The notes under the pieces: model-generated
What the model saw: the letters and a program-made list of their open reading frames with translations, nothing else
Databases searched by the model: none
What the model was told of the DNA's origin: nothing
Origin: Bacillota bacterium
GTDB lineage: Bacteria; Armatimonadota; HRBIN16
NCBI GenBank assembly: GCA_023511455.1
Contig: JAIMBJ010000022.1
Span: 1-56,349 of the forward strand
Direction of reading: 5' to 3'
Length of the DNA: 56,349 bases
Part shown: positions 42,389 through 51,339 of the stretch, piece by piece
Layout: every line of letters starts with the position of its first letter
Numbering within the stretch: position 1 is the stretch's first letter
Made by a program: the position numbers and the translations under genes

Positions 42389-42417
42389 TTGACGAAAAGT
42401 CCTCTTTGTGGTAATGT
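42389..42417 (+). promoter_or_regulatory. Promoter of tRNA-Ser
   Basis: TTGACG (42389-42394), 17-base spacer, then TGG-TAATGT (extended -10, hexamer 42412-42417). The tRNA starts 35 bases downstream at 42452. Confidence 0.55.
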
Positions 42418-42451
42418 ATTACACGCCCATCTTCCACGATACCATCTCTGC

Positions 42452-42538
42452 GGAGAGGTGGCCGAGTGGTTGAAGGCACCGGTCTTGAAAACCGGCAGGC
42501 GATGAGCCTCGTGGGTTCGAATCCCACCCTCTCCGCCA
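42452..42538 (+). tRNA. tRNA-Ser, anticodon UGA
   Basis: An 87-base tRNA. The acceptor stem GGAGAGG (42452-42458) pairs with CCTCTCC. The anticodon loop CTTGAAA carries TGA at 42486-42488. A long variable arm typical of serine tRNAs follows, then the T-arm GTGGGTTCGAATCCCAC. The 3' CCA is encoded (42536-42538). Confidence 0.97.
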
Positions 42539-42575
42539 CCTATCAGTGCTGATTTACCGGGGGACTGGTTCGCAC

Positions 42576-43949
42576 GTGAAAGAAGAAAGGCAGTCATTGA
42601 GATGGCTTTTTTGGCTGGTTTGGATTGCCTTCGGTTTGTACTTCGCCGACAGAGGCGCAAGCTACTACCGCCAGAGCACTGCTTTGCCGCCATCCGTCAT
42701 CAAAGACATCCCGGAGATGCTGCCGCATCGCGCCGGAGACCGCGTGCTGGTGTTTGCACCCCACCCCGACGATGAAGCCATCGGGTGCGCAGGTGTTATC
42801 CAGCAAGCGCTCAACGCTGGAGCACAGGTGTGGGTCGTGTATATGACCAATGGTGATGGCTTCCGCCTCGCGGTGGAAAGGCAATTTCGACAGCCCAGGC
42901 CCACCCCCGAACAGCACATCCAGTTTGGGGAGATGCGCCAGCGAGAAGCACGCCGAGCCATGCACCTGCTTGGACTGGCGGATTGGCGTGTCACCTTTTT
43001 GGGCTACCCGGACAGGGGGCTTTATTCCCTCTGGCGGTCGAACTGGACGCCCTCTAACCCCTTGCGATCATACTACACCGATACCGGCTCGAACCCATAC
43101 CGCGAGACCCTGCGCCCTGGAGTGACATACTGCGGGCAAAACGTGCTGCGCGACGTGGAATCAGTGCTGCGCCGCACCGTGCCGACACACGTCTATGTGA
43201 CCCACCCCGCTGATGACCACCCAGACCACTCGGCAACAGCTCTGTTTGTGATGAGCGCACTGGCTCGCTTGCGGATGCAGGGCATCGGTTTCGCGCACAG
43301 GGTGGTGCTACGCCATTATCTAGTTCATTGCACCGACTGGCCCCACCCGCAAGGTTTGCACGAGGATCAACCCCTGACTCCTCCCCCTGCTTTCTTCAAC
43401 ATTGGATTGCACTGGGTAAAGTTGAGCCTGACCCCGCCGCAACAGGTCAGAAAGATGAATGCGATCAAAGCCCATACTTCTCAGATGCTGATGATGTCCC
43501 GTTTCCTGCAAAGTTTTGTACGCCAGAACGAGCTGTTTATCGAGCAACCGGTCGTGGTTCACATGGAGCCGTCGCACGGCATCGTCTGGGAAGAACCGGA
43601 TGAGGAGGATATTCTCAGCAACTTGCAGGCTCCGGGTGACTTCAGTTCCGCAGAACTGCGCATGGAGAATGGGCGGGCGGTTCTTCATATCAATACCCGA
43701 AGCAAGCCGCGCCCCGGCTTCAGCTACAGCTGCACCGTTCACGCTGTGCTGCCAAATGGCGATGTAACCACAACGCTCCTACGCACCAAACCGGGCACAC
43801 AGAGCAGGAACGCTCGTGTGGACGAGGACGGGGTAACCTTCCGATTGCCCACCCTGCCCTCAGGCTCTGTGGTAGTGCTTCATGCTCAATCGCGCTTTGC
43901 GGGTTTGCCGGTGGACGAAACTATCGGACGTGTGGTACGCCTGCCCTGA
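42576..43949 (+). CDS. PIG-L/LmbE-family N-deacetylase, membrane-anchored
   Basis: The protein of about 457 residues has an N-terminal anchor or signal (LRWLFWLVWIAFGLYFAD). A PIG-L domain follows whose zinc motif AHPDDEAIGCAG lies at about 61-72, with a later HPADDHPDHSATA supplying the third ligand. The last 110 residues form an extra beta-rich domain. PIG-L enzymes remove acetyl groups from N-acetylglucosamine-type sugars. The GTG at 42576 is preferred (GGGGGA upstream); GTG at 42546, only 8 bases after the tRNA, is possible. The target glycan is unknown. Confidence 0.85.
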   Translation: MKEERQSLRWLFWLVWIAFGLYFADRGASYYRQSTALPPSVIKDIPEMLPHRAGDRVLVFAPHPDDEAIGCAGVIQQALNAGAQVWVVYMTNGDGFRLAVERQFRQPRPTPEQHIQFGEMRQREARRAMHLLGLADWRVTFLGYPDRGLYSLWRSNWTPSNPLRSYYTDTGSNPYRETLRPGVTYCGQNVLRDVESVLRRTVPTHVYVTHPADDHPDHSATALFVMSALARLRMQGIGFAHRVVLRHYLVHCTDWPHPQGLHEDQPLTPPPAFFNIGLHWVKLSLTPPQQVRKMNAIKAHTSQMLMMSRFLQSFVRQNELFIEQPVVVHMEPSHGIVWEEPDEEDILSNLQAPGDFSSAELRMENGRAVLHINTRSKPRPGFSYSCTVHAVLPNGDVTTTLLRTKPGTQSRNARVDEDGVTFRLPTLPSGSVVVLHAQSRFAGLPVDETIGRVVRLP

Positions 43950-43959
43950 GAAGTTTTCA

Positions 43960-43983
43960 AGGCGCCGGGGTTAGCCGGCGCCT
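43960..43983. terminator. GC-rich hairpin between convergent genes
   Basis: AGGCGCCGG (43960-43968) and CCGGCGCCT (43975-43983) form a 9-bp stem with a GGTTAG loop, 10 bases after the PIG-L stop and 45 bases from the convergent pilin stop. It has no T-tract and may work in both directions. Confidence 0.5.
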
Positions 43984-44028
43984 CGCGGGAGGAGAGGAGG
44001 AGGATGGTGCTGGGTGTTAAGCCGGTTG

Positions 44029-44721
44029 TCATGGCGTCTGCAGTGGGTTGAACTGACTAACGCTCCACGGTCTCTGCACCGCCAGTCGTATCCACCGCAC
44101 ATGACCGTCTGCAAACACCACGTTATTGCCGTCATTATGGCGTGGGCGCTGCCACTGTGCTCGCTCGCGGTACTCTGCCTCCCAGTCAGGATGTCGCTCC
44201 GCAAGCTGACCGGGCATCACATACATCAAATAGCTGCCCATCGCGCCGTTCAGGTTATTCGCATCCGCCCGACTGTTGGGCGTATCATAAGCCAAAAACG
44301 TCCTCGCAGGCACAGTGATGGCATCCAGAGCCAGCCCACCGTATCCATATGCCATACCCATCAACCGCGGAAACCCGAGGAACGTATTGTAAGCATAGCT
44401 GGGTACCGGTTCAGTGTTCTCCGGGCATATCCAGATTCGCGCATCCTGCACATACGGCTGTAGCGCCGTCATCCAGGCTCGCCCCTCCGGAGCGACCGCT
44501 GCATAGGGCATGGCAGCTGGCAGATTACCGTCCCAGTCCTGCACATACAGCATGAACGCCTGTCCAATCTGATGCAGGTTGCTCACACATGCCGTAGTGC
44601 GCGCTGCCGCGCGGGCACGCCCAAAAACCGGCATCAAGATGGAAGACAATATCGCCACCACGGCGATAACCACCAGCAGTTCGACTAACGTAAAGCCTTT
44701 TCGCGTTCTCATGACACTCAC
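44029..44721 (-). CDS. Pseudopilin-like protein under a sigma-54 promoter
   Basis: The 230-residue protein starts MSVMRTRKG|FTLVELLVVI, the only one of the four pilins here with the classical Gly before the cleavage site. It has a complete H-X9-DG motif (HNDGNNVVFADGH) followed by VRWIRLAV. The helix is followed by SSILMPVFGRARAAARTTAC. AAGGAG precedes the ATG. A -24/-12 promoter lies 77 bases upstream, the same promoter type as the four PEP-CTERM genes, so expression is probably coordinated with those surface proteins. Confidence 0.88.
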   Translation of the reverse strand: MSVMRTRKGFTLVELLVVIAVVAILSSILMPVFGRARAAARTTACVSNLHQIGQAFMLYVQDWDGNLPAAMPYAAVAPEGRAWMTALQPYVQDARIWICPENTEPVPSYAYNTFLGFPRLMGMAYGYGGLALDAITVPARTFLAYDTPNSRADANNLNGAMGSYLMYVMPGQLAERHPDWEAEYRERAQWQRPRHNDGNNVVFADGHVRWIRLAVQRPWSVSQFNPLQTP

Positions 44722-44797
44722 TCCTTATGCATTAGATTTCGTATTGGCGGGCACTTTGTCTTGCAGCGCCTCTTTTTGCCTTGCACGTATATGAGTT

Positions 44798-44812
44798 GCA
44801 AAATGCGTGCCA
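44798..44812 (-). promoter_or_regulatory. Sigma-54 (-24/-12) promoter of the pseudopilin gene
   Basis: On the minus strand, TGGCAC-GCATT-TTGC, an exact match to the consensus, 77 bases before the ATG at 44721. Confidence 0.8.
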
Positions 44813-44970
44813 GAGCGGTGATAAAATTACCGGTTTTTCGCCTTTGCCCCGCGAAAAAGTCCTGCGCTTCCTGCGCACCTTACCAGCCTGAATGGCCGAT
44901 GCTGTTGCAGGGTTTTCAACGCTCGTCCCGAACAATGACACGGATATTCAGGCAACGGGAGGAACACACC

Positions 44971-46236
44971 ATGCGCGTGCTAGCGGAAGAGACCATCGCC
45001 ACCTGCGAACCGCCGAATAACGGTTCGGGTCCTCTATGGTGCTACGGTGCACCCATACTCACACGAACAGGTGACGAAGTGTATGCCAGTGTCATGGAGA
45101 CCGGCGCAGATGTGCCACCGCTATGCAATACTCGTCCCCGCCTCTTCCGCAAGCAGGGTAACGAAGACTGGCAGATGGTGTGGGCGCCATCCGCCTTCCG
45201 CGAGCGCGAACCATGCCCTCTGGTGATACTGCCGCAGGACAGGTTGTTTCTTTCTGTCAATACCTCCGTGATGCCGCCGGGTACTCAATACGGCAAATGC
45301 AAGCCGGGCTTACTGGAGTTTTCCCGAAACCAACTATCCACCCCAACCGAGCATACCCCACCCTTCCCGCAAACCGCTACCTTCACCGACCATTCGTATC
45401 GCGGTATCGCTGCAGACAGCCAGCGCGGTGAAATACTGCTCATGCACATTGACGCCCACACCGGCGAGTACCATTACGCTCTGCTGAAAAGCGACGGACG
45501 TTGGGATGCGCCCGGTGTTGTGACCTTCCCCATCCGCGCCTGCTATCCGCAGGTGGCTTTGCGCCATCGCGTGGCACACGTGCTCGCTATAGGAGACATC
45601 TACGAACCGGTAGAAGAGTGGCGTCGCTACAAGCGCGAAAAGACACAGCGGGAATGGGATTACGTGTTCCGAAGGCTCTTCTACACGTGGACGCCCCGTG
45701 TGCACTCGGAGCCGTTCCGTCCCCCGCTGGAGATAGACGATGTGGACGCGACCGGCGGGCACATCATCAATCTGGATCTGTGGCTGGACAGACAGGGCGT
45801 CGCCCATCTGCTTTACCTGCGCCAGCAAACCACCCCCCTTCTACGGGATCGCTACTTCCCCAACCTGCCGCTGCGCACGTCACTGGAATACTGCACGGTG
45901 CAGGAAGGTCGCCTGGTGCAGAAGCAGACGCTGATGGAAGGCGGCGAAGGTCTGAACACCCCGCACCCTCGCTATGGTCGCTTCCACTCACCCGATGGCA
46001 GACGCTTGCTGGTCATTTGCGCCGCCACTGAGCCGGATGGCACGTGGTTCAATGCGGTGATGCCTGTGCTACCGCGACGCGGGGAGCCGAACCGAATCCC
46101 CTTCCGCGAGCCGTTCACCGCGTTTGTCACCGCCTGCGAACGCGGTGGAAGCCGCCCGTCAAGGACGCTGGAAATGTTTGGGGTTGGAACGCATTCCGGC
46201 ACCATCCTGCGATATGCGGCAGTGCGCTTGCCTTAA
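44971..46236 (+). CDS. Protein of unknown function, possibly a beta-propeller
   Basis: A 421-residue protein with GGGAGGAA before the ATG at 44971. It has no signal peptide. The repeated pattern of hydrophobic strands ending in Asp/Gly turns (INLDLWLDRQGVAHLLYLRQ, RFHSPDGRRLLVICAATEPD) suggests a sialidase/BNR-like propeller, but no Asp box is clear. It is divergent from the sigma-54-controlled pilin and upstream of the phytase. Function cannot be assigned. Confidence 0.65.
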   Translation: MRVLAEETIATCEPPNNGSGPLWCYGAPILTRTGDEVYASVMETGADVPPLCNTRPRLFRKQGNEDWQMVWAPSAFREREPCPLVILPQDRLFLSVNTSVMPPGTQYGKCKPGLLEFSRNQLSTPTEHTPPFPQTATFTDHSYRGIAADSQRGEILLMHIDAHTGEYHYALLKSDGRWDAPGVVTFPIRACYPQVALRHRVAHVLAIGDIYEPVEEWRRYKREKTQREWDYVFRRLFYTWTPRVHSEPFRPPLEIDDVDATGGHIINLDLWLDRQGVAHLLYLRQQTTPLLRDRYFPNLPLRTSLEYCTVQEGRLVQKQTLMEGGEGLNTPHPRYGRFHSPDGRRLLVICAATEPDGTWFNAVMPVLPRRGEPNRIPFREPFTAFVTACERGGSRPSRTLEMFGVGTHSGTILRYAAVRLP

Positions 46237-46372
46237 AATGTTCATAATAATTCTATAATATCATCTGGAAGGTAATCGCGTTAAAAGTCCGTCGCCGGTG
46301 TGACCCCTGTCACGAACGGGGGTATAGCCGCGTTCTGAAAGACAAACAACTTTTGTCGCAGGAGAGAAGAGA

Positions 46373-47422
46373 GTGTTCAACCGTCTCGTTCTGGCAACCG
46401 CAGGTGCGTTACTGCTCGCACCGGCCAGTGTCCTCCACTGGCAACCCGCTTCCCAAACCGCTGCGGTGCAGGGAGATGCCGATGACCCCGCCATCTGGAT
46501 AAATCCGACAAACCCCGAGAAAAGCCTCATCATCGGCACCGATAAGACAGGCAACGCGCTTTACGTATTTGACCTGAAAGGCAAAATCGTGCAAAAGATA
46601 GGAGGCATCCTTCGTCCCAATAACGTGGATGTGGAATATGGCCTCCCCCTGGCGGGGCGCACCACCGACATTGTAGTGGCGACCGAACGAAACGCGCGAC
46701 GGCTTCGCATCTTTGCCATCGACTCCGCGAGCCTGCGTCTGCGCGACATCACCGACCCCAAAGGTGCTACCGTTTTCGCAGGGCAGGAAGGTGACTCTGC
46801 AGCGCCAATGGGAATCGCATTGTACCGGCGTCCAAAAGATGGCGCCATTTATGCTGTCGTCTCCAGGAAGGCTGGTCCCTCCGGCACCTACCTGTGGCAA
46901 TATCGGCTGGTGCCTACGGCAGAAGGGCGCGTGCGCCTGCAAAAAGTGCGTGAATTTGGACAGTTTAGCGGAAAGGGTGAAATCGAGGCGGTCGCCGTCG
47001 ACGACCAGCTGGGCTATGTCTATTACGCGGACGAGAACTACGGCATCCTCAAATACCACGCCGACCCCGAACATCCCGAAGCCTCCAAACTGCTTGCGGT
47101 CTTTGGCAAGGAAGGCTTCGAAGGCGACCGCGAAGGCATCGCTGTCTATCCTACGAAAGGCGACAAGGGCTACCTGTTGTGCGTTGACCAGAGACCTCAG
47201 AGAAGCGTGGTGTATGTATTCCGCCGCGAAGGAACCCCTGCCGATGACCATGACCATCAGCAGGCTATCGCCGTCGTCCACACGGACTCCGACGAGACGG
47301 ACGGCATTGAAGCCACCTCACATCCGCTCGGCAAACAGTTCCCCAGCGGATTGTTCATCATGATGAACAGTCGGGAACGTAACTTTCATCTCTACCGCTG
47401 GCAGCCACTACCGCAAAATTAG
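46373..47422 (+). CDS. Beta-propeller phytase (3-phytase type)
   Basis: The 349-residue secreted protein has a signal peptide of about 20 residues. It shows hallmark phytase segments of the six-bladed calcium-dependent family: GDADDPAIWINPTNPEKS, LIIGTDKTGNALYVFDLKGK, RPNNVDVEYGLPL, EIEAVAVDDQLGYVYYADE and DETDGIEAT. These enzymes release phosphate from calcium-phytate outside the cell. The start codon is GTG at 46373 with AGGAGAG upstream. TATAAT at 46254-46259 is a possible -10 but lacks a good -35. No phosphate-regulation box was recognised. Confidence 0.9.
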   Translation: MFNRLVLATAGALLLAPASVLHWQPASQTAAVQGDADDPAIWINPTNPEKSLIIGTDKTGNALYVFDLKGKIVQKIGGILRPNNVDVEYGLPLAGRTTDIVVATERNARRLRIFAIDSASLRLRDITDPKGATVFAGQEGDSAAPMGIALYRRPKDGAIYAVVSRKAGPSGTYLWQYRLVPTAEGRVRLQKVREFGQFSGKGEIEAVAVDDQLGYVYYADENYGILKYHADPEHPEASKLLAVFGKEGFEGDREGIAVYPTKGDKGYLLCVDQRPQRSVVYVFRREGTPADDHDHQQAIAVVHTDSDETDGIEATSHPLGKQFPSGLFIMMNSRERNFHLYRWQPLPQN

Positions 47423-47503
47423 GTGATTGCGAGGGTTTTAACATGTACTTAACATCCGTGGTGTAGACTGTAACCAAAACTCAAGCGTGGAAGGAGGCAT
47501 ATC

Positions 47504-48280
47504 ATGCGGAAAGCCAATCGCGCATTCACCCTCATCGAGCTGCTCGTCGTTATCGCGATCATCGCGATATTAGCAGCTATTCTCTTCCCCGTCTTTGCCC
47601 AGGCGCGAGAGAAAGGGCGTCAGGCAGTTTGTATCTCCAACATGAAGCAGTTTACCCTCGGCATGCTGATGTACGTGCAGGATTACGACGAGCATTTTCC
47701 GTCGCAGGACCCCGACACGACCCGTCCCCAGCTGATGGATGACCTGTGGCTGTTCGTCATCGTGCCGTACATCAAGACTCCGCCAGCCGACTGGGCATCC
47801 GCACGGGCCAACATCTACGTCTGTCCGAGCAATCCCAACCTGCAGCTGGTTAGTGACAGCGTGGTACAGCAAGCACTGCAGTTCTGGGGATGGGACCTTG
47901 CGCGAGAGTTCCGCCTGACCCGCGCGCCAGATGGCAGATGGAAGTGGCACTGCAGCTACGCGATTAACGACTCCATCATCGGCGAAACGGGCATCGGTTT
48001 TACGGCTTTAGCCGCCTGGCAACAGCCTGCTTCGGAATATCTATTCATGGAGAGTACTTTCGACACCGACGTCGACTCCAATGACGTGGATTTCGAGGAC
48101 AACGAGATATTCATGGAGCACAGCGACGGAATGAACATTGCCTTTGTGGATGGGCATGTGAAGTGGATTCGTGACGCGCGTGTGCCTTTCGACTCGTCGC
48201 AGTTCAACGGACAGGGTTCGCCCGTCTACTACAGCTCCAGCAGCAGGGCTTTGTCCCCGTGGCGCCCTGTGTATCCGTAA
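47504..48280 (+). CDS. Pseudopilin-like protein (prepilin-type signal, DUF1559-like)
   Basis: The 258-residue protein starts [17 protein letters not shown], followed by [17 protein letters not shown], and ends with a complete H-X9-DG motif ([13 protein letters not shown]) plus VKWIRD. AAGGAGG precedes the ATG. It lies 82 bases after the phytase gene on the same strand and may be transcribed with it or from its own promoter; no sigma-54 site is visible upstream. Confidence 0.9.
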   Translation: MRKANRAFTLIELLVVIAIIAILAAILFPVFAQAREKGRQAVCISNMKQFTLGMLMYVQDYDEHFPSQDPDTTRPQLMDDLWLFVIVPYIKTPPADWASARANIYVCPSNPNLQLVSDSVVQQALQFWGWDLAREFRLTRAPDGRWKWHCSYAINDSIIGETGIGFTALAAWQQPASEYLFMESTFDTDVDSNDVDFEDNEIFMEHSDGMNIAFVDGHVKWIRDARVPFDSSQFNGQGSPVYYSSSSRALSPWRPVYP

Positions 48281-48299
48281 TCCCCTTAGTAAAGAGCCA

Positions 48300-48322
48300 G
48301 CCGCCCGCGTGGCGGGCGGCTG
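48300..48322. terminator. Terminator between convergent pilin and sialidase-like genes
   Basis: AGCCGCCCGC (48300-48309) and GCGGGCGGCT (48313-48322) form a 10-bp GC stem with a GTG loop, followed by GTTCCT. It sits between the pilin stop (48280) and the convergent gene end (48330). Confidence 0.65.
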
Positions 48323-48329
48323 TTCCTCC

Positions 48330-49430
48330 CTACTGAGCCAGTTCGGGGCTGATGTCCCGTTCCTCGAAGGTACTGTGGTAAATCACCGTGCGCTCCTGTG
48401 CACTGAAAACCAGATGGATTTTCCCGTCGTCAGTCTGCACCGCGCTCGGATAGGCGAAGGCGTCATCCCCTTCGAACAGGTGCTTGCGGTAGGGGAAAGT
48501 CTTGCCGCCATCGGTGGAAATCGCAGCGGTGAGCGGGGTGCGCAGGCTGGTAGAGTCGTTGAAAATCAACAGCAGGTGCCCGTTGCGCAACCGAATAAGT
48601 TCCACCGCCGAGTTCGGGTTTTTAAAACCGGTGTCCCTGCCCTCGCTCCAGGTGCGCCCGCCGTCATGCGACTCCGCCCACACAACGCGCCTGTCAGGCA
48701 TATCCTCATAGCTGCCTCCCGCCCGGCAGTAGCAAATCAGGTGCTTGTCCGTAATGGCGACCACCGCCGGTTGCAGGTTGCCCAGCCGCGAGCGGATGCG
48801 GTTCGTCTCCGTCCATGTGTGGTTTTTCGCGTCGTAGATGAAAAACAACGAACAGGTCTCGGGCGAGACCGATTCAGGGTCAGTACCTACCTCGTAGTAG
48901 GCGGGTAACAGAATATCGCCGTTGGGCAGAGCGAGCGGATGATTGCGTACCATCATACCCTGTGTGAAACTGACAATCATCGGGTCTGACCACGTTTTCG
49001 CGCCGTCGGTGGAAATCTTCGCCTGAATGATGGAGGTGCTCCACGTCGGTCCATAGCGCACCACGTAGAACAGCCACACTTTGCCGTCGGGCGCCTGCCA
49101 GATGACGGGGTTGCCTTCGGGGCGGTTGGGCGCATCGGCAATGGGCACAGGCGTCGTCCATTGTGGACTGCCCTTGGGCAGGCGCGCTCCATAGATGGCG
49201 GTATCGTCCGCATACTCATCGGAACCGGCGTAAAAGACCAGATAGAGGTCTCCATTCGCCAGCTGTGCGATGGACGGCGCATGCTTGTAACGACCTCCGG
49301 GATGCTCCGGACCGAACACCCGTTGCACCAGCACGTTGGCTTTCATCGTTTTCACCTCCTGAGCGTGCGCTGCCGTCAAGAGCAAGCTAGCGCCCCCTGC
49401 GACCGCCAGCGCGTTAAGCAACATCATCAT
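48330..49430 (-). CDS. Secreted BNR/sialidase-like protein
   Basis: A protein of about 366 residues with a signal peptide (LLNALAVAGGASLLLTAAHA). It has several Asp-box repeats (STDGAKTWSDP, SHDGGRTWSEG, STDGGKTFPY), the signature of six-bladed sialidase-fold proteins. Blocks such as RNHPLALPNGDILLPAYYE resemble exo-alpha-sialidases and related glycan-trimming enzymes, but sialidase activity is not proven. Start codons at 49430, 49427 and 49424 are adjacent ATGs behind two AAGGAG sites. It is the last gene of the operon headed by namZ. Confidence 0.85.
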   Translation of the reverse strand: MMMLLNALAVAGGASLLLTAAHAQEVKTMKANVLVQRVFGPEHPGGRYKHAPSIAQLANGDLYLVFYAGSDEYADDTAIYGARLPKGSPQWTTPVPIADAPNRPEGNPVIWQAPDGKVWLFYVVRYGPTWSTSIIQAKISTDGAKTWSDPMIVSFTQGMMVRNHPLALPNGDILLPAYYEVGTDPESVSPETCSLFFIYDAKNHTWTETNRIRSRLGNLQPAVVAITDKHLICYCRAGGSYEDMPDRRVVWAESHDGGRTWSEGRDTGFKNPNSAVELIRLRNGHLLLIFNDSTSLRTPLTAAISTDGGKTFPYRKHLFEGDDAFAYPSAVQTDDGKIHLVFSAQERTVIYHSTFEERDISPELAQ

Positions 49431-49513
49431 TCTCCTTGTTCTCCTTTTCCGAGCCTTTATGGGCAGGGGAAAAACTCCCGTCCCTCCCCAACGGGGGAGG
49501 GACGGAGGTACCA

Positions 49514-50551
49514 CTACTTCTCGGCAAATGCGGCGTCAAAGGCGATGCGGGATGGCTCGAAGTCCATGCGCTTCACGAAGGCACACGCCTCTCTCGCGCC
49601 ATGCTCGCGGTCCATGCCGCTGTCTTCCCATTCCACCGACAGCGGTCCCTGATAGTTAATCTCGTTCAGCGCGCGGATGATGGCTTCGAAGTCGATGCAT
49701 CCGCGCCCCAGCGAGCGGAAGTCCCAGTAGCGCTCGGGATGCCCGAAGTTCAGGTGTCCTCCGAACACCCCAGACAGGCGCGGCGTGGACGACCAGTAGA
49801 CATCCTTCATATGCACGTGGAAGATGCGCTCGCGGAAAGTGCGGATGAACGCCACGTAGTCCACGCCCTGATAGCCCAGATGGCTGGGGTCGTAGTTGAA
49901 ACCGAATCGCCTGTGTCCGCCAACCGCTGCAATCGCTCTCTGCGCGGTGACGATGTCGAAAGCGATTTCGGTCGGATGCACCTCCAGCCCGAAATACACG
50001 TCCTCCTGCTCGAACACATCCAGAATGGGCTTCCACCTCGCGGCAAAATCGGCAAAGCCCTTATCTACCAGGTCGGGAGGGTTGGGCGGGAAGGAGTACA
50101 GGAAGGGCCAGATGGAGCTGCCCGTAAAGCCGTTCACCACCACGCGCGTCAGCTGCGCCTTCACCTCGGGCGGGGCGGCGTTGAACAGCTTACGAGCGGC
50201 ACGCGCGGTGTTCTTCATCTCCTCTGCCGCGCGCTCTTTCACCCCCTCTGGCTTGCCGTCGCCCCACACGTAGGGCGGCAAAATCGCCTTGTGTCGTTCG
50301 TCAATGTGGTCACACACCGCCTGACCGACCAGATGGTTGCTGATCGCGAAGCACTTCAGACCGTACTTGCTCAGTATCTCCCAGCGTGACTCCACGTAGC
50401 CGTCCTGGGAGAGCGCCTTGTCCACCTCAAAATGGTCACCCCAGCAGGCAAGCTCCACACCGTCATAGCCGAACTCTTTCGCCTTCTTTGCCATCTCCTC
50501 CAGCGGAAGGTCTGCCCACTGCCCGGTAAACAGCGTAACCGGTCGCGCCAT
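49514..50551 (-). CDS. Sugar phosphate isomerase/epimerase-like TIM-barrel protein
   Basis: The 345-residue cytosolic protein belongs to the AP endonuclease 2/xylose isomerase-like family. It opens [20 protein letters not shown] with [14 protein letters not shown]. Metal-ligand candidates are the Glu in [12 protein letters not shown], Asp/His in [21 protein letters not shown] and the late [10 protein letters not shown]. Such enzymes isomerise or dehydrate sugars or inositols. AAGGAGGGA precedes the ATG at 50551. It lies between the SdpI-like and sialidase-like genes on one strand, suggesting a role in metabolising a released sugar. Confidence 0.87.
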   Translation of the reverse strand: MARPVTLFTGQWADLPLEEMAKKAKEFGYDGVELACWGDHFEVDKALSQDGYVESRWEILSKYGLKCFAISNHLVGQAVCDHIDERHKAILPPYVWGDGKPEGVKERAAEEMKNTARAARKLFNAAPPEVKAQLTRVVVNGFTGSSIWPFLYSFPPNPPDLVDKGFADFAARWKPILDVFEQEDVYFGLEVHPTEIAFDIVTAQRAIAAVGGHRRFGFNYDPSHLGYQGVDYVAFIRTFRERIFHVHMKDVYWSSTPRLSGVFGGHLNFGHPERYWDFRSLGRGCIDFEAIIRALNEINYQGPLSVEWEDSGMDREHGAREACAFVKRMDFEPSRIAFDAAFAEK

Positions 50552-50636
50552 ACCGAATCCCTCCTTCAGCAAGGTTTTCACCTTCTTGATTCGCCTTGTC
50601 GCACCACCTTCCTGCACGTAAGAGAAGAGCCTGCGG

Positions 50637-51287
50637 CTACACCTGCCCCCGGTTCTCCAGCAACTTGTACAGCACCAGTGAATACACCACTGGCACGAAC
50701 GCCACAATCAGCAGAAGCACGAAGCACACACCAGGCGGCGCGCCCATCCACACCGCCAGCGTGCCCAGTATCCCTGTGAGCAGAAACAGGCGTGCGGACA
50801 GGTGATGCGTCCTTTCCCACACCGCCTCGCTGGCAAGCGTCCAGGGGGTGCGGATACCCATCCAGAAGTTGCGTTTCACCCGGTTCAGCAGGATGCCGAT
50901 GCCGCCGAACAGCAGGAAAACGCCGCCGATGAGCGCACGTGAGACATCCAGCCGGGGATGGAGCGCGGCTTGCAGAGCGACAAAGTGGATGTACGCCATC
51001 AGCGCCAGCACCAGGAGTACGATAAGGTTGTAGGTGGGGCGAAACGCTTCCACATGGAACCCGCGCGGCGACAGCCAGGGCAGCGCGAGGAACAGAAGCA
51101 ACAGCCCCACCGTCAGACCAGGCAGCAGAAAGCTCCCCACCTGTTTGCTGCTCCAGCCATCGGCTTCCCCCTTCCAATTCCAGTGCGTCGGAATTTGGTC
51201 AGGCAAGTTCGGATAAAGCCACAGCGAGTACGCCAGCATGGCAAGAACGAGCAACACACTGCAGAGAATCATGACACGCGTTGTCAT
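50637..51287 (-). CDS. SdpI/DUF1648-family membrane protein
   Basis: The 216-residue protein has about six transmembrane helices. The DUF1648 motif [18 protein letters not shown] follows the first helix, and the SdpI part reads [20 protein letters not shown] plus [12 protein letters not shown]. In Bacillus SdpI gives immunity to the SdpC toxin and binds the repressor SdpR; most homologues have unknown roles. GGAGGTG precedes the ATG at 51287. No SdpC or SdpR gene is adjacent. Confidence 0.88.
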   Translation of the reverse strand: MTTRVMILCSVLLVLAMLAYSLWLYPNLPDQIPTHWNWKGEADGWSSKQVGSFLLPGLTVGLLLLFLALPWLSPRGFHVEAFRPTYNLIVLLVLALMAYIHFVALQAALHPRLDVSRALIGGVFLLFGGIGILLNRVKRNFWMGIRTPWTLASEAVWERTHHLSARLFLLTGILGTLAVWMGAPPGVCFVLLLIVAFVPVVYSLVLYKLLENRGQV

Positions 51288-51339
51288 ATCGCGACACCTC
51301 CAGAGAAAGAAGACTGTTCTACCACCGGTCTTGTTTCCC

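Noticed and set aside
46046-46063. Additional sigma-54 site from TGGCACG at 46046
   Set aside because: It lies inside a coding region and has no TTGC at the required spacing; the same holds for TGGCAC near 1371 and 56079.
50637-51287. SDP-type toxin-immunity locus around the SdpI-like gene
   Set aside because: No SdpC-like toxin or SdpR-like repressor is adjacent; the neighbours are glycan enzymes.
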